34,592 nucleotides of DNA from a bacterium (GCA_016124895.1 WGMU01000055.1:1-34592); one strand, 5' to 3'; positions 1 through 10,777 are shown, counted from the first letter of the stretch. A program made the numbers and translations. Notes: a model not told the origin generated them from the letters alone.

Positions 1-453
1 GGGCATCCATTTGTGATCGCGTCTCAGACTCTAATTGGACAGCGCCACTTTAGCGAAATCTGCGAGGAGACAAGCACGAAGCGCAAGCGAGTGTGTTTGA
101 CGTAACTGATTCACTCGCTTGCGCTTCGTGCTTGTACGGCAACCGAAAGTGGCGCTGTCCAACTAATCCACAGCGAGTCTGCCTGTCACCGCAGCATTCC
201 AACGTCGGGTGCAGCTCCCGCCAGCCTCGTCCAGCAGTGCGGCCACCGTTTGACAGCTTGACAGCACTCACACCTTGCGCGCCTTTCCCCGCGAGGCTTG
301 CTCTGACTACGGGCATCTTCGACGATAAGGTTCCTCGGATTTGTCCCCCACCCGAAATTGCCGTCGGCCAGTTTTCTGGTTTGTCGGCCCTGCCCAGTCA
401 TTTCGATTGCCGCCTGTGTCGATTCCGGTCCTTCCGTTTCCGTGGAGCCTCCG
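1..453. other. Gene-free left edge with repeat A
   Basis: No convincing coding region lies here. Open frames on both strands translate the palindromic repeat at 32-166 and have no recognisable domain or signal. From 167 to about 440 I see no gene, tRNA or strong hairpin. This part presumably holds the promoter and 5' leader of the PSD1 gene starting at 454, but I cannot point to a clear -35/-10 pair. Confidence 0.6.
32..166. repeat. MITE-like palindromic repeat, family 1, copy A
   Basis: This is a 135-bp element with two nested inverted repeats. The outer ends read TTGGACAGCGCCACTTT at 35-51 and its reverse complement at 146-162. The inner arms at 70-93 and 112-135 are a perfect 24-bp inverted repeat around an 18-nt loop. 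A second, divergent copy lies in inverted orientation at 10794-10929 and aligns end to end. There is no coding capacity. The shape is that of a non-autonomous MITE or REP/BIME-like element, probably moved by a transposase encoded elsewhere. Open-frame translations of it give HEAQASE-like peptides, which are artefacts. Confidence 0.8.
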
Positions 454-3400
454 ATGTCCGCTCGCTTTTTCCTGACGCTCGCACTGATCGTCACTCTGTC
501 TGCGTTGCGTCAGAGTTCAGCTCAGGAAGCCGCCGCAAAACAGACGGCATCGAAACCGGCAGCCGTTGACAAGGATCACGCCGAACGGGCGAAGCAGGGC
601 CTTGCCCTGTTCAAGTCGCACGTACGCAAGCTGCTGGTCGATCACTGCGTCGAGTGTCACGGTGGGAAGTCGACCAAAGCCGACTTCAATCTCGCCACGC
701 GAAAGTCGCTGATCGAAAGTGGCTTCGTCGAGAAAACCGCCGAGGACAGCCATCTGATCCTGCTGCTGACACACGAAGCCGAGCCGCACATGCCGTACAA
801 GGCGCCAAAGCTGACCGGGAAAGATATAGCGGCGATTCGGCAGTGGATCGATCTCGGCGCGCCCTATGATCAGCCACTGATCGAGCAGAAGGCGGGACCA
901 CCAGCACCGTTTGAAGTCACGGACGCCGATCGCAACTTCTGGTCGTTCAAGCCGCTTCAGCCGGCGGAGCCACCTCAGGTCGCCGACTCCGGCTGGTGCC
1001 GAACACCGATTGATCGGTTTATCCGCGCGAAACAGGAGGCTGTCGGACTCAAGCCGAACGGCATCGCGGAGCCGCGAACGCTGATTCGACGCGTCTACTT
1101 CGACCTGACCGGTCTGCCGCCGACGCCGGAAGAAGTCGACGCGTTCATCGCCGCGAGTCAGAACGATCAGCAGGCGGCACTCAAGGAAGTCATTGATCGA
1201 CTGCTCGAATCACCGCATTACGGAGAGCGCTGGGCGCGGCACTGGATGGACGTCGCACGCTTTGCCGAATCACACGGTTACGAGCAGGACTACGATCGGC
1301 CGTACGCGTACCACTACCGCGACTTTCTGATCAAGGCGTTCAATGCCGACATGCCGTACGACCAGTTTGTCCGCTGGCAGCTTGCTGGCGACGAACTGGC
1401 ACCGAGCGATCCCCAGGCGCTGATGGCGACCGGGTTTATCGGGGCCGGCGCGTTCCCGACGCAGTTGACCGAGACTGAATTTGAATCCGCCCGGTACGAC
1501 GAACTGGACGACGTCGTCACGACGACTGGCGTTGCGTTTCTGGGACTCTCGCTCGGCTGTGCCCGCTGCCACGACCACAAATTCGACCCGATCTCGATGC
1601 AGGACTACTACAGCCTGGCGTCGATCTTTACGAAGACGATCCGCAGCGAGATCGACGTCGACCTCGATCCGGGCGCCAATGAGCAGGCTCGGAAAGAGTA
1701 CGCAGCGAAACTTGCCGAACTCAAAGCTGCACTGACGACGTTTGAACAAACTCGACTGCCGCAGCGCTTCCGCGTCTGGCTGAAATTGAATCCACCGGAG
1801 AAAGGTCTCGGCCCCTGGACACCACTGGCGTCGGCGTCGGCAAGTTCGTCAGCCGGAACGAAGTTCAATCTGCAGCCGGACGGAGCGTTTCTCGCGACTG
1901 GCGACGCCCCGGCAAAGGAAGTCATCACCGTCACGGGCACGAGCACGCTCGGTCAGATCGCTTCAATCCGGCTTGAAGCACTGACGCACGATTCGATGCC
2001 GAACAAGGGTCCGGGCCGCGCCTCGAACGGCAACTTCGCACTCGGAGACATTCGCATCACCACCCGGCGGCTCGTTGACGGAAAACCGACGGCCGAGCCG
2101 GTCGTGGCAAAGCTGACGGCCGCTCGCGCGACGCATCAGCAGAACGACTCGTCACTTTCAGTGGCGGCATCGATCGACGATGACCCCGTCAGCGGCTGGG
2201 CCGTCGATGCGGGTGGCATCGGCAAGGATCAGTCCGCCGTGTTCGATCTCGCCGAACCGGTGACAGCGGACGCCGGCGTCGAGGTCACCGTCACACTGAC
2301 ACTCAATCACCCCAACACGAAGCACACGCTCGGGCACTTTCGCGTGACAGTTTCTCAACAGGCGGGACTGAAGCCGGAGGTCGGTCAGGTCGGCCCTCCT
2401 GCGGAGGTCGTTGCGGCACTGACCTCGCTCCACAAAGCCGGAGCTGCGGACGACGACAGCAACGTCGATCAGACTGCGAAGGACTGGTCGACAGCACTCA
2501 ACTGGTACCGTGCGACCGATCCAGAATGGCAGACACAGACGCAGGCACTCGAAGCTCTGAAGAAGAAGGGACCAGACCTCAAGCTGGCCAAAGTCATGGT
2601 CAGCAGCGAAGGCTTTCCGCATATGAGTCATCACGCGGACGGGCGCGGCTTTCCGCATTTCTATCCGCAGACGTATCGGCTGCTCCGCGGTGACCCGAAG
2701 CAGAAACAGGAAGTCGCGTCACCCGGCTTCCTCGAAGTGCTGATGCCCGCGAAAACGAAGTTCGGCGACTGGCAAGTCGACAAACCGGCTGGCTGGGACC
2801 GGACGAGTTTTGACCGCGCCGCTCTGGCGAACTGGATCACTGATACACAGCGAGGTGCGGGCGATCTGGCAGCAAGAGTTATCGTCAACCGCGTCTGGCA
2901 TCACCACTTCGGGCACGGCATCGTGTCGACGACAAACGACTTTGGCTTCTCGGGCGAACGTCCGACGCACCCGGAACTGCTCGACTGGCTGGCGGCCGAC
3001 TTCATTCAACACGGCTGGTCGCTCAAGCGGCTGCATACGCAGATCCTCCTCAGCAGGGTGTACCAGCAGTCGGGCGAGTTCGACGAAGCACGGGCGACGA
3101 TCGACCGCGAGAATCAACTGTTGTGGCGCCGCCCGCCGCGACGTCTGGAAGCTGAAGCGATCCGCGATGCAATGCTCGCCGTGTCCGGTCAGCTTGACGA
3201 AACGATGTTCGGCCCCGGCACGCTCGATCAGAACATGAAGCGCCGCAGCGTTTACTTCTTCATTAAACGCAGCCAGCTTATTCCGATGATGATGCTGTTC
3301 GACTGGCCCGAGCATCTGGTGAGCATCGGCAACCGGGCCAGCACGACCATCGCCCCGCAGGCTTTGATGTTTCTCAACAGCCCGCAGGGCCGCCAGTACG

Positions 3401-3636
3401 CAGCAGCGTTTGCCGCGTCACTGCCTGGTGGCAACGTTTCTCAGGCTGTGACCGAGGCTTATCGGCGAGCTCTTGATCGTGTGCCGACAGGCAGAGAACT
3501 CGAACTGGCCACCGCGTTCGTGAAGCAGCAGAGCGGGATTTACAGCTCAGCGGGGGTGACCGGCTCAGAACTCCATGCGCTGACGGACCTCTGCCAGACG
3601 ATCTTCGGGATGAACGAGTTCGTTTACGTGGAGTGA
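454..3636 (+). CDS. PSD1-type protein: cytochrome c, DUF1549 and DUF1553 domains
   Basis: This is a secreted planctomycete-specific protein of 1060 residues. I chose ATG 454 because GGAG lies 7 bases upstream and it opens a signal peptide (hydrophobic core FFLTLALIVTLSAL, cleavage near residue 24); an upstream TTG frame from 358 has no such signal. A haem-binding CxxCH (HCVECH) sits at residues 64-69 in a planctomycete cytochrome c domain. DUF1549 follows at about 180-400, with the conserved RVYFDLTGLPPTPEE and CARCHDHKFDPI stretches, then a less conserved beta-rich middle, then DUF1553 at about 780-1040 (VNRVWHHHFG, NDFGFSGERPTHPELLDWLA). The biochemical role of these families is unsettled; links to polysaccharide breakdown have been proposed. 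Its usual partner, a DUF1501 protein, is the next gene but lies on the opposite strand, converging with only 38 bp between the stop codons. Confidence 0.93.
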   Translation: MSARFFLTLALIVTLSALRQSSAQEAAAKQTASKPAAVDKDHAERAKQGLALFKSHVRKLLVDHCVECHGGKSTKADFNLATRKSLIESGFVEKTAEDSHLILLLTHEAEPHMPYKAPKLTGKDIAAIRQWIDLGAPYDQPLIEQKAGPPAPFEVTDADRNFWSFKPLQPAEPPQVADSGWCRTPIDRFIRAKQEAVGLKPNGIAEPRTLIRRVYFDLTGLPPTPEEVDAFIAASQNDQQAALKEVIDRLLESPHYGERWARHWMDVARFAESHGYEQDYDRPYAYHYRDFLIKAFNADMPYDQFVRWQLAGDELAPSDPQALMATGFIGAGAFPTQLTETEFESARYDELDDVVTTTGVAFLGLSLGCARCHDHKFDPISMQDYYSLASIFTKTIRSEIDVDLDPGANEQARKEYAAKLAELKAALTTFEQTRLPQRFRVWLKLNPPEKGLGPWTPLASASASSSAGTKFNLQPDGAFLATGDAPAKEVITVTGTSTLGQIASIRLEALTHDSMPNKGPGRASNGNFALGDIRITTRRLVDGKPTAEPVVAKLTAARATHQQNDSSLSVAASIDDDPVSGWAVDAGGIGKDQSAVFDLAEPVTADAGVEVTVTLTLNHPNTKHTLGHFRVTVSQQAGLKPEVGQVGPPAEVVAALTSLHKAGAADDDSNVDQTAKDWSTALNWYRATDPEWQTQTQALEALKKKGPDLKLAKVMVSSEGFPHMSHHADGRGFPHFYPQTYRLLRGDPKQKQEVASPGFLEVLMPAKTKFGDWQVDKPAGWDRTSFDRAALANWITDTQRGAGDLAARVIVNRVWHHHFGHGIVSTTNDFGFSGERPTHPELLDWLAADFIQHGWSLKRLHTQILLSRVYQQSGEFDEARATIDRENQLLWRRPPRRLEAEAIRDAMLAVSGQLDETMFGPGTLDQNMKRRSVYFFIKRSQLIPMMMLFDWPEHLVSIGNRASTTIAPQALMFLNSPQGRQYAAAFAASLPGGNVSQAVTEAYRRALDRVPTGRELELATAFVKQQSGIYSSAGVTGSELHALTDLCQTIFGMNEFVYVE

Positions 3637-3674
3637 TCGACACGCAGGACCGTCGAGACTCCTGGCGACCTTGC

Positions 3675-5177
3675 CTACGGTTTGCTGGCGAGGATCTCTC
3701 GGATCACGTGCCCGTGGACGTCGGTCAGACGGCGATCGAGTCCGTTGTGATAAAACGTCAGCCGTTCGTGATCGAGCCCCAGCAGGTGCAGCACGGTCGC
3801 ATACATGTCGTAAACCGTCGTGGCGTTTTCGGCAGCTTTGTAGCCGAATTCGTCGGTCGCACCGTAGGAGTACGGCGCTTTGATACCGGCACCGGAGAGC
3901 CAGCAGGTAAAGCCGGAAGGATTGTGATCCCGCCCGCTGGCTCCCTTCTGAAATGTCGGCATCCGCCCGAACTCGGTACACCACAGAACCAGCGTGTCTT
4001 TCAGCAGACCGCGCTGCTTAAGATCGCGCAGCAGTGCTGCGACAGGCTGGTCAAGCACCGGACCGTGTTTCGCGTACTGCTGCTCCAGAACCTTGTGTCC
4101 GTCCCAGTTGCTGACACCTTCGCCCCCCGTCTGATAGGCGCCGTTGAAGAGCTGCACAAACCGGACGCCTTGTTCGAGCAGCCGCCGGGCGAGGATGCAG
4201 TTGCGAGCAAACCCGGCCTTCAGAGAATTCTCTGCGTCGTCAGCGCCATACATCTTCAGCGTCGACGCAGACTCGGACGAAAGGTCACTGACCCGCGGCA
4301 CGCTGAGCTGCATTCGGGCAGCGAGTTCGTAACTCGAAATCCGCGCAGCCAGTTCCGTGTCACCTGGGAAACGATCGAGGTGTCGCTCATTGAGCCGCTG
4401 CAGAAAACTGCGCGTCGCCGTGTCCGTTTCCGCCGAGACGCCGGTCGGTCGCTGCAGGTTGCGGATCGGGTTCGAGGCGTTGAAGTCCGTGCCCTGAAAC
4501 GCAGCGGGCAGGAAGCCCGGCCCCCAGTTGTTGACGCTCGACTGCGGCGTGCCGCGGGGGTCAGGGATTGCGACATAAGCCGGCAGATTCGCGTTCTCGC
4601 TGCCGAGTGCCCAGGTAATCCACGCGCCGGCACTGGGAAAACCGTCGAGTGTGAAACACGTCGACATGAAGTTCTCGCCGGGGCCGTGCGTGTTCGTCTT
4701 ACTGGTCATCGCGTGCAGAAAGCACATCTCATCGGCCAGCTCACCAAGCTGCGGCACGAGGTCTGAAACCATCTTGCCGCTCTCACCGCGCGGACGGAAC
4801 TGCCAGGGACTTTTCGTCAGGTTGCCCTGCGCTCCCTGAAACGTGACGAGATCCGCGGCGCCCGGCATCGGCTGGCCGTGTCGAGCGATCAGTTCCGGCT
4901 TGTAATCAAACGTGTCGACGTGGCTGCAGGCTCCAGAGCAGAAGATGACCAGAACGTTCTTTGCCTGCGCGTCAAAGTGCGGCTTGCGGGCGGCAAATGG
5001 TTGAGCGGGATCGATCTCTGGTCGCAGCGGCGTCGCGACTGCGGCACGTGCTGAGTGACCCGCCGTTGTCCCGAGCCCGGCTTCGCGCAACAGGCTCAGC
5101 AGCGCGATCCCACCGAGCCCTCGTTCCACGCGGCCGAAGAAGTTTCGCCGTGTCAGTTCATCGAATGACAGACTCAT
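3675..5177 (-). CDS. DUF1501 family protein, Tat-exported
   Basis: The protein has 500 residues. The N-terminus carries a twin-arginine-like signal (TRRNFFG, then [11 protein letters not shown]), as is usual for this family. The rest matches DUF1501, a sulfatase/alkaline-phosphatase-fold family: [18 protein letters not shown] near residue 80, [15 protein letters not shown], and a C-terminal [14 protein letters not shown]...[13 protein letters not shown] block with acidic and histidine residues that could bind metal. The substrate is unknown. ATG 5177 is preceded by AGGGGA. DUF1501 genes normally follow a DUF1549/1553 gene in the same direction; here the two converge. The gene directly upstream on the same strand, 30 bp away, is the aspartic protease, so those two may be cotranscribed. 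Confidence 0.92.
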   Translation of the reverse strand: MSLSFDELTRRNFFGRVERGLGGIALLSLLREAGLGTTAGHSARAAVATPLRPEIDPAQPFAARKPHFDAQAKNVLVIFCSGACSHVDTFDYKPELIARHGQPMPGAADLVTFQGAQGNLTKSPWQFRPRGESGKMVSDLVPQLGELADEMCFLHAMTSKTNTHGPGENFMSTCFTLDGFPSAGAWITWALGSENANLPAYVAIPDPRGTPQSSVNNWGPGFLPAAFQGTDFNASNPIRNLQRPTGVSAETDTATRSFLQRLNERHLDRFPGDTELAARISSYELAARMQLSVPRVSDLSSESASTLKMYGADDAENSLKAGFARNCILARRLLEQGVRFVQLFNGAYQTGGEGVSNWDGHKVLEQQYAKHGPVLDQPVAALLRDLKQRGLLKDTLVLWCTEFGRMPTFQKGASGRDHNPSGFTCWLSGAGIKAPYSYGATDEFGYKAAENATTVYDMYATVLHLLGLDHERLTFYHNGLDRRLTDVHGHVIREILASKP

Positions 5178-5207
5178 TGAGGATCCCCTGCCGGCGCGAG
5201 GCCGGAA

Positions 5208-5693
5208 CTACGTGGCTCGTTTGCGTTTGAGCTTTGTCTTTTTCCGTTTCGGCCCGCCTCCGTAGAACGAGCTGCCGGCATCCACGAGAAACCTGCCACG
5301 AACAGCTTCGCGGCCAAGCAGCATCCGAAAGCCCATTTCGTCGCGGTTCGCCAGCGTCAGTTCAATCTGCCAGACTTCGCCGAGAGCCTCAACCGTTGTG
5401 AGAATGACGGGCCGCTTTGACGTCTGACCATTCGAGCTTTTCACCTTACGGTATTCGAGGACCTCCGCTTCGGCCTCGACCGATTGACGATTATTACGCT
5501 GCAACGGGTGGACTCGAAAGCGGACAAACTGTTTGCCGTCGCGTTCAAACGGCCGGACATCAAACGCATGAAGCGACGACGAGCGAGCGCCGGTGTCAAT
5601 CTTTGCTTTGACACGGCGGATGCCCAGATCAGGCAGTTCCAGCCACTCACGCCAGCCAATGACGAGCGAACGTGAGGTTTCCCGTGATGCCAT
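5208..5693 (-). CDS. RimB-like retropepsin-type peptidase (ATP-dependent zinc protease family)
   Basis: This 161-residue protein matches the family annotated as putative ATP-dependent zinc protease (Pfam Zn_protease, COG4067), now seen as retropepsin-like aspartic peptidases. The signature KIDTGARSSSLHAF at about residues 30-43 carries the catalytic DTGA, and the C-terminal FRMLLGREAVRGRFLVD completes the fold. Relatives are often encoded beside a RimK-type ATP-grasp glutamate ligase and process poly-glutamylated ribosomal protein S6; no rimK is in this window. A basic tail (GGPKRKKTKLKRKRAT) ends the protein. It lies 30 bp upstream of DUF1501 on the same strand. The family call is firm; the substrate is unknown. 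Confidence 0.85.
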   Translation of the reverse strand: MASRETSRSLVIGWREWLELPDLGIRRVKAKIDTGARSSSLHAFDVRPFERDGKQFVRFRVHPLQRNNRQSVEAEAEVLEYRKVKSSNGQTSKRPVILTTVEALGEVWQIELTLANRDEMGFRMLLGREAVRGRFLVDAGSSFYGGGPKRKKTKLKRKRAT

Positions 5694-5922
5694 GTCGCCG
5701 GTTCCGTACGTCGCGAGAGATCAATCGTCCGAACGCAGCCTCTTCGATAGAAGGCTCAGGCTGTCCTGTCCAGCAATCCGGACCAGAAAATCGTCAATCC
5801 GTGGCCTTCGCTGTACCCTCGAAACCGGCCAGCTAAACTGCGCCGAACGCGTTCAACAGGTCCGTCCTTCCGCAGTTTGATCACGAGTCGCGGCCGATTC
5901 GCCGTGGCAGGAAGACACAGTC

Positions 5923-7347
<1,425 letters not shown>

Positions 7348-7362
7348 CCCGGCCTCAACCTG

Positions 7363-9483
7363 ATGACCGATGTCAACGGCACGCCGCACAACGATCTCGA
7401 CAAGACGCCGATTCAGACGCCGGAACAGCTTGAAGCGACCCGGCGTCTGAGCGAGCGGCCGGTGGGGCGCTTCCCGCGCGTGCCGGGTTACGAACTGATC
7501 GAACAGATCGGTGAGGGCGCGTATGGCGAGGTCTGGCTCGCCCGCGATCAACGCACCAGCAAACGAGTCGCCGTCAAGCTGTACGCCAACCGCCGCGGTC
7601 TCGACTGGACGCAGCTCAACCGCGAAGTTGAGAAACTCGCCCTGCTCGACGCCTCACGGAACATCGTGCACCTGCTCGACGTCGGCTGGCAGCACGATCC
7701 GCCGTACTTCGTCATGGAGTATCTCGCGGGCGGGTCGCTCGAAGAATACGTCAACGAGCGCGGCCCGCTGTCAGCAGACGACGCGATCCGCATTGTTCGA
7801 GCCGTCTGTCAGGCACTCGTTTATGCGCACGGACGCGGGATTCTGCACTGCGATCTCAAGCCGGCCAACGTGCTACTCGATTCGTCGCTCGAACCAAAAC
7901 TGTGTGACTTCGGGCAGTCGCGGCTGCTGGACGAGGACAGTTCGTCGCTGGGTACGATGTTTTACATGCCGCCTGAGCAGGCAGACCTGAAGGCCGTCCC
8001 TGACGCGCGGTGGGACGTCTACTCGCTGGGTGCGCTGCTGTATTTCATGCTTGTTGGCAAGCCACCGCTGCGAACCGAGGAACTGCTGCAGCGGCTGAGT
8101 GCCGTCGAATCGCTCGAACAGCGGCTCGATCTGTACCGGGCGATCGTCACCAGCGAACCGCCGCCGCGGGCTCATCACCGCGTGCAGGGCGTCGATCGTC
8201 GCGGACTGGCTGACATCGTCGACCGCTGCCTGCGAGTCAATCCCGAGCAGCGATACTCGAACGCGCAGCAGGTCCTCGACGCGCTGAAGCTGCACGAACG
8301 AAGACGCCGCAACCGGCCGCTCGTCGCGCTGGGGGGGATCGGACCGGGCGTCATCCTGCTCGCCATGTTCTTCTTCGCCGCCAATGCGATGAACAGTGCT
8401 GTGCGGACGACTGAGGAAAATCTGACGTCACGGGCACTGGAGAGCGACGTGCTGTCGGTCGGAATCCTCGCGCGCAGCATTGACCACGAGTTGCAGGACC
8501 GGATGGATGAACTAGTAGATATCGCGGCGGACGATCGTCTGCGGCAGGCCATCGAAGCCGCTGAACGCGGCGAGTGGGCCGACCGCGCCCGCGTGCTCGA
8601 TTTTCTCGATCGGATGCGCAGTAACGTCGACGAACGGCGGCAGCGGCACGGCCGGGAACTCGACGTGAGCTGGTTCCTCGTCGACACGCGCGGCCGGCAG
8701 CGCTGGCGCAGCCCGTTCGATCCAGGAACGATCGACGCAGACTATTCCTGGCGTGACTACTACCACGGCCTGAATCAGCAGTTCCGACGAGGGCAGACGC
8801 CAGACAGCGTAACGCCTCTGCATGAGCCGCACATCTCGATCGCGTTCGTCAGCGAAGCGACGCACCGCACGATGGTCGCTCTCTCCGTTCCCGTCTGGAA
8901 CGCCGACCAGACGGCCGTAATCGGCGTCCTGGCACGAACGACACACCTCGGGCAGTTACTCTCGCAGTACGAGTTCAGCATCGCCGGTCCGGAAAGCGTT
9001 GCGCGAACGATCGCCGTGATCGACAGTCGTAATGGCCGCGTGCTGGACCATTCCCGGTTTGCCAGCAACGACGTACTGGAAAAAGCCGTCGCCGACGGTC
9101 CGTCGGCTCACCTGAAGATTGACGACGAGACGACAAAGCTGCTCAACGAATCAGAGACAGGCAGTATCCGGCTGGCCGCCTACCATGATCCACTGAGCGA
9201 GATTGATCCGGAAGCTTCCGGGGGCGAGTGGCTGGCGGCGTTTGCCCCGATTGGTGAAACCGGTTGGACGGCCGTCGTCCAGGAACGGGTCGCATCCGTG
9301 CTGCGACCCGTCAACCAGTTGCAGGCACAGCTTGTCCGTTATGCCTGGTTCGCCTTTGGAGTATCGGGCTTCGTCGTCGCTTCGATGTGGTACTTCGTTC
9401 TGAAACGAGTCAACGAAGGTCGACTGCGATTCACAAAACGGCGCTCGCAGCCGACGAATACTCCGAGCGGCGATTCGGCGTAA
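7363..9483 (+). CDS. Transmembrane Ser/Thr protein kinase with extracellular dCache sensor
   Basis: This is a 706-residue receptor kinase. The N-terminal kinase domain (about 43-312) has the glycine loop IGEGAYGEVW, VAVK lysine K72, catalytic loop HCDLKPAN (D164, N169) and DFG at 182-184. The arginine of HRD is replaced by cysteine, so it is a non-RD kinase, and the APE motif reads PPE. A hydrophobic segment at 319-342 crosses the membrane, followed by about 310 extracellular residues with the dCache hallmark YSWRDYYHG (461-469) and ALSVPVWNADQTAVIGVLA (506-524). A second membrane segment spans 659-680 and ends in a short basic tail. Ligand binding outside is therefore expected to control the cytoplasmic kinase. 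It follows fumC by 15 bp. Targets and ligand are unknown; small organic acids or amino acids are typical dCache ligands. Confidence 0.92.
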   Translation: MTDVNGTPHNDLDKTPIQTPEQLEATRRLSERPVGRFPRVPGYELIEQIGEGAYGEVWLARDQRTSKRVAVKLYANRRGLDWTQLNREVEKLALLDASRNIVHLLDVGWQHDPPYFVMEYLAGGSLEEYVNERGPLSADDAIRIVRAVCQALVYAHGRGILHCDLKPANVLLDSSLEPKLCDFGQSRLLDEDSSSLGTMFYMPPEQADLKAVPDARWDVYSLGALLYFMLVGKPPLRTEELLQRLSAVESLEQRLDLYRAIVTSEPPPRAHHRVQGVDRRGLADIVDRCLRVNPEQRYSNAQQVLDALKLHERRRRNRPLVALGGIGPGVILLAMFFFAANAMNSAVRTTEENLTSRALESDVLSVGILARSIDHELQDRMDELVDIAADDRLRQAIEAAERGEWADRARVLDFLDRMRSNVDERRQRHGRELDVSWFLVDTRGRQRWRSPFDPGTIDADYSWRDYYHGLNQQFRRGQTPDSVTPLHEPHISIAFVSEATHRTMVALSVPVWNADQTAVIGVLARTTHLGQLLSQYEFSIAGPESVARTIAVIDSRNGRVLDHSRFASNDVLEKAVADGPSAHLKIDDETTKLLNESETGSIRLAAYHDPLSEIDPEASGGEWLAAFAPIGETGWTAVVQERVASVLRPVNQLQAQLVRYAWFAFGVSGFVVASMWYFVLKRVNEGRLRFTKRRSQPTNTPSGDSA

Positions 9484-9575
9484 CGGCAACTGCCGCCAGA
9501 TTTCTCCAAATGCTGGCCCGACGCCGGATGCGGCCGAATTCGCCATGACACCTGCCACGAACGCAGCACGCAGCC

Positions 9576-9971
9576 CTAACCAGCCCGCAACAACAGCCCG
9601 ACGCTGTAAACAACGACGGCAGTCACTGCCAGAACCCCCAGACGCATGATCGATCGCGCGGCGACTGGACGGTGAGGCCGTACGAAGTGGCAGACGCCCA
9701 GAATGATGGTCACCAGCCCGACCTTGAACCAGATCATCCCCTTGAGGCCCCAGCCTTCGACAAAGTACGCCGCGATCGGATTTCCCTCGACATGATCGAA
9801 GTGGCCGATCAGGACGTAAGTCAGCGCGATGTCGGCTGCACTCAGCACGCCGAACAGCCAGACTTCCGGCCAGCGGAGCCAGGCCAGTGTGGCGGCTGCA
9901 TCGACCGCTACCGCAACAGTTTCGTCGCCGCTGCCTTTGATCGAATGGCCATTTGACTCGCAATTCGTCAC
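9576..9971 (-). CDS. Small DUF5658-like membrane protein
   Basis: The predicted protein has 131 residues, with three or four hydrophobic helices (VWLFGVLSAADIALTYVLI, MIWFKVGLVTIILGVCHFV, LGVLAVTAVVVYSVGLLL). The pattern ADIALTYVLIGHFDHVEGNPIAAYFVEGWGLKGMIWFK resembles the DUF5658 family of unknown function. The start is GTG at 9971, supported by GAGG seven bases upstream; no better start exists further in. It is transcribed away from the cyclase gene, whose start codon is only 26 bp away, so the two promoters must overlap each other's 5' ends. The family assignment is from remembered patterns and is moderate. Confidence 0.72.
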   Translation of the reverse strand: MTNCESNGHSIKGSGDETVAVAVDAAATLAWLRWPEVWLFGVLSAADIALTYVLIGHFDHVEGNPIAAYFVEGWGLKGMIWFKVGLVTIILGVCHFVRPHRPVAARSIMRLGVLAVTAVVVYSVGLLLRAG

Positions 9972-9997
9972 GCGGAAACCTCAAAGAAAGACATTCG

Positions 9998-10777
9998 ATG
10001 TTTCACGGTTGTCGACTGATCGACCTCAGCGTACCGCTCGAAAGCAACGCCGTCAGCGAACCACTGCCGGGCACGATTCATTATGTCGAGCACTCCGGCG
10101 AAGGGCTCGCGCAGATGCAGCAGTTCTTTGGCGTGACTCCAGATGACCTCGTCTGGTCGGACGGAAAAGGCTGGGCGATCGAAGACGTCCACATGATCAC
10201 GCATACGGGGACTCACGTCGACGCGCCGTACCATTACGGCCCGACGTCCGGCGGCGAACCAGCAAAGCGGATCGACGAAGTGCCGCTCGACTGGTGCTTC
10301 GCACCGGGAGTGCGGCTCGACATGCGGCACTTGACGCCGGGTGACGAGATCACCGTCGCCGAACTGCAGCAGGCACTCGCGAAGATCGAGTACCAACTCA
10401 AGCCGCGTGACATCGTGCTGCTGCAGACGGGAGCCGATCAGCGCATCAACTCGAAGGAGTACTTCCAGCAGCCGGGGCTGGGACGCGACGGCACGCTGTG
10501 GCTGGTCGAGCAGGGCGTCAAGGTGATCGGCATCGACGCGTACACAATCGACCGTCCGTTCGCAAACATGGTCGCCGACTTCCAACGCACCGGCGACGGT
10601 CGCCACATCTGGCCGGCCCACTTCGCCGGCATCACCAACGAGTACTGCCAGATCGAGAAGCTCGCCAACCTCGACCAGATCCCGGTTTCGCACGACTTCT
10701 GGGTCTCGTGCCTGCCGGTGAAGATCAAAGCTGCCAGCGCCGGCTGGTGCCGAGCGGTCGCGATTGTCACGGAGTGA
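9998..10777 (+). CDS. Cyclase family protein (kynurenine formamidase-like metal hydrolase)
   Basis: This 259-residue member of the Cyclase family (PF04199) carries the metal-binding signature HTGTHVDAPYHY (the HxGTHxDxPxH pattern) near residue 68. The opening CRLIDLSVPLE and the closing AIVTE strand are also typical. Relatives include bacterial kynurenine formamidase KynB, isatin hydrolase and polyketide cyclases, all amide or ring hydrolases using manganese or zinc. No other tryptophan catabolism gene is nearby, so the substrate is open. ATG 9998 was preferred over an in-frame TTG at 9953, because homologous sequence begins at MFHGCRLIDLS; the ribosome site is weak (AAGAAAG). Downstream lies a cluster of palindromic repeats. 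Confidence 0.88.
   Translation: MFHGCRLIDLSVPLESNAVSEPLPGTIHYVEHSGEGLAQMQQFFGVTPDDLVWSDGKGWAIEDVHMITHTGTHVDAPYHYGPTSGGEPAKRIDEVPLDWCFAPGVRLDMRHLTPGDEITVAELQQALAKIEYQLKPRDIVLLQTGADQRINSKEYFQQPGLGRDGTLWLVEQGVKVIGIDAYTIDRPFANMVADFQRTGDGRHIWPAHFAGITNEYCQIEKLANLDQIPVSHDFWVSCLPVKIKAASAGWCRAVAIVTE

Noticed and set aside
93-569. 158-codon plus-strand open frame at the left edge
   Set aside because: It begins inside the palindromic repeat A, has no domain, and overlaps the signal peptide region of the PSD1 gene in another frame.
3633-4766. 377-codon plus-strand frame opposite the DUF1501 gene
   Set aside because: It overlaps the end of the PSD1 gene and is antisense to a clear DUF1501 protein; no domain.
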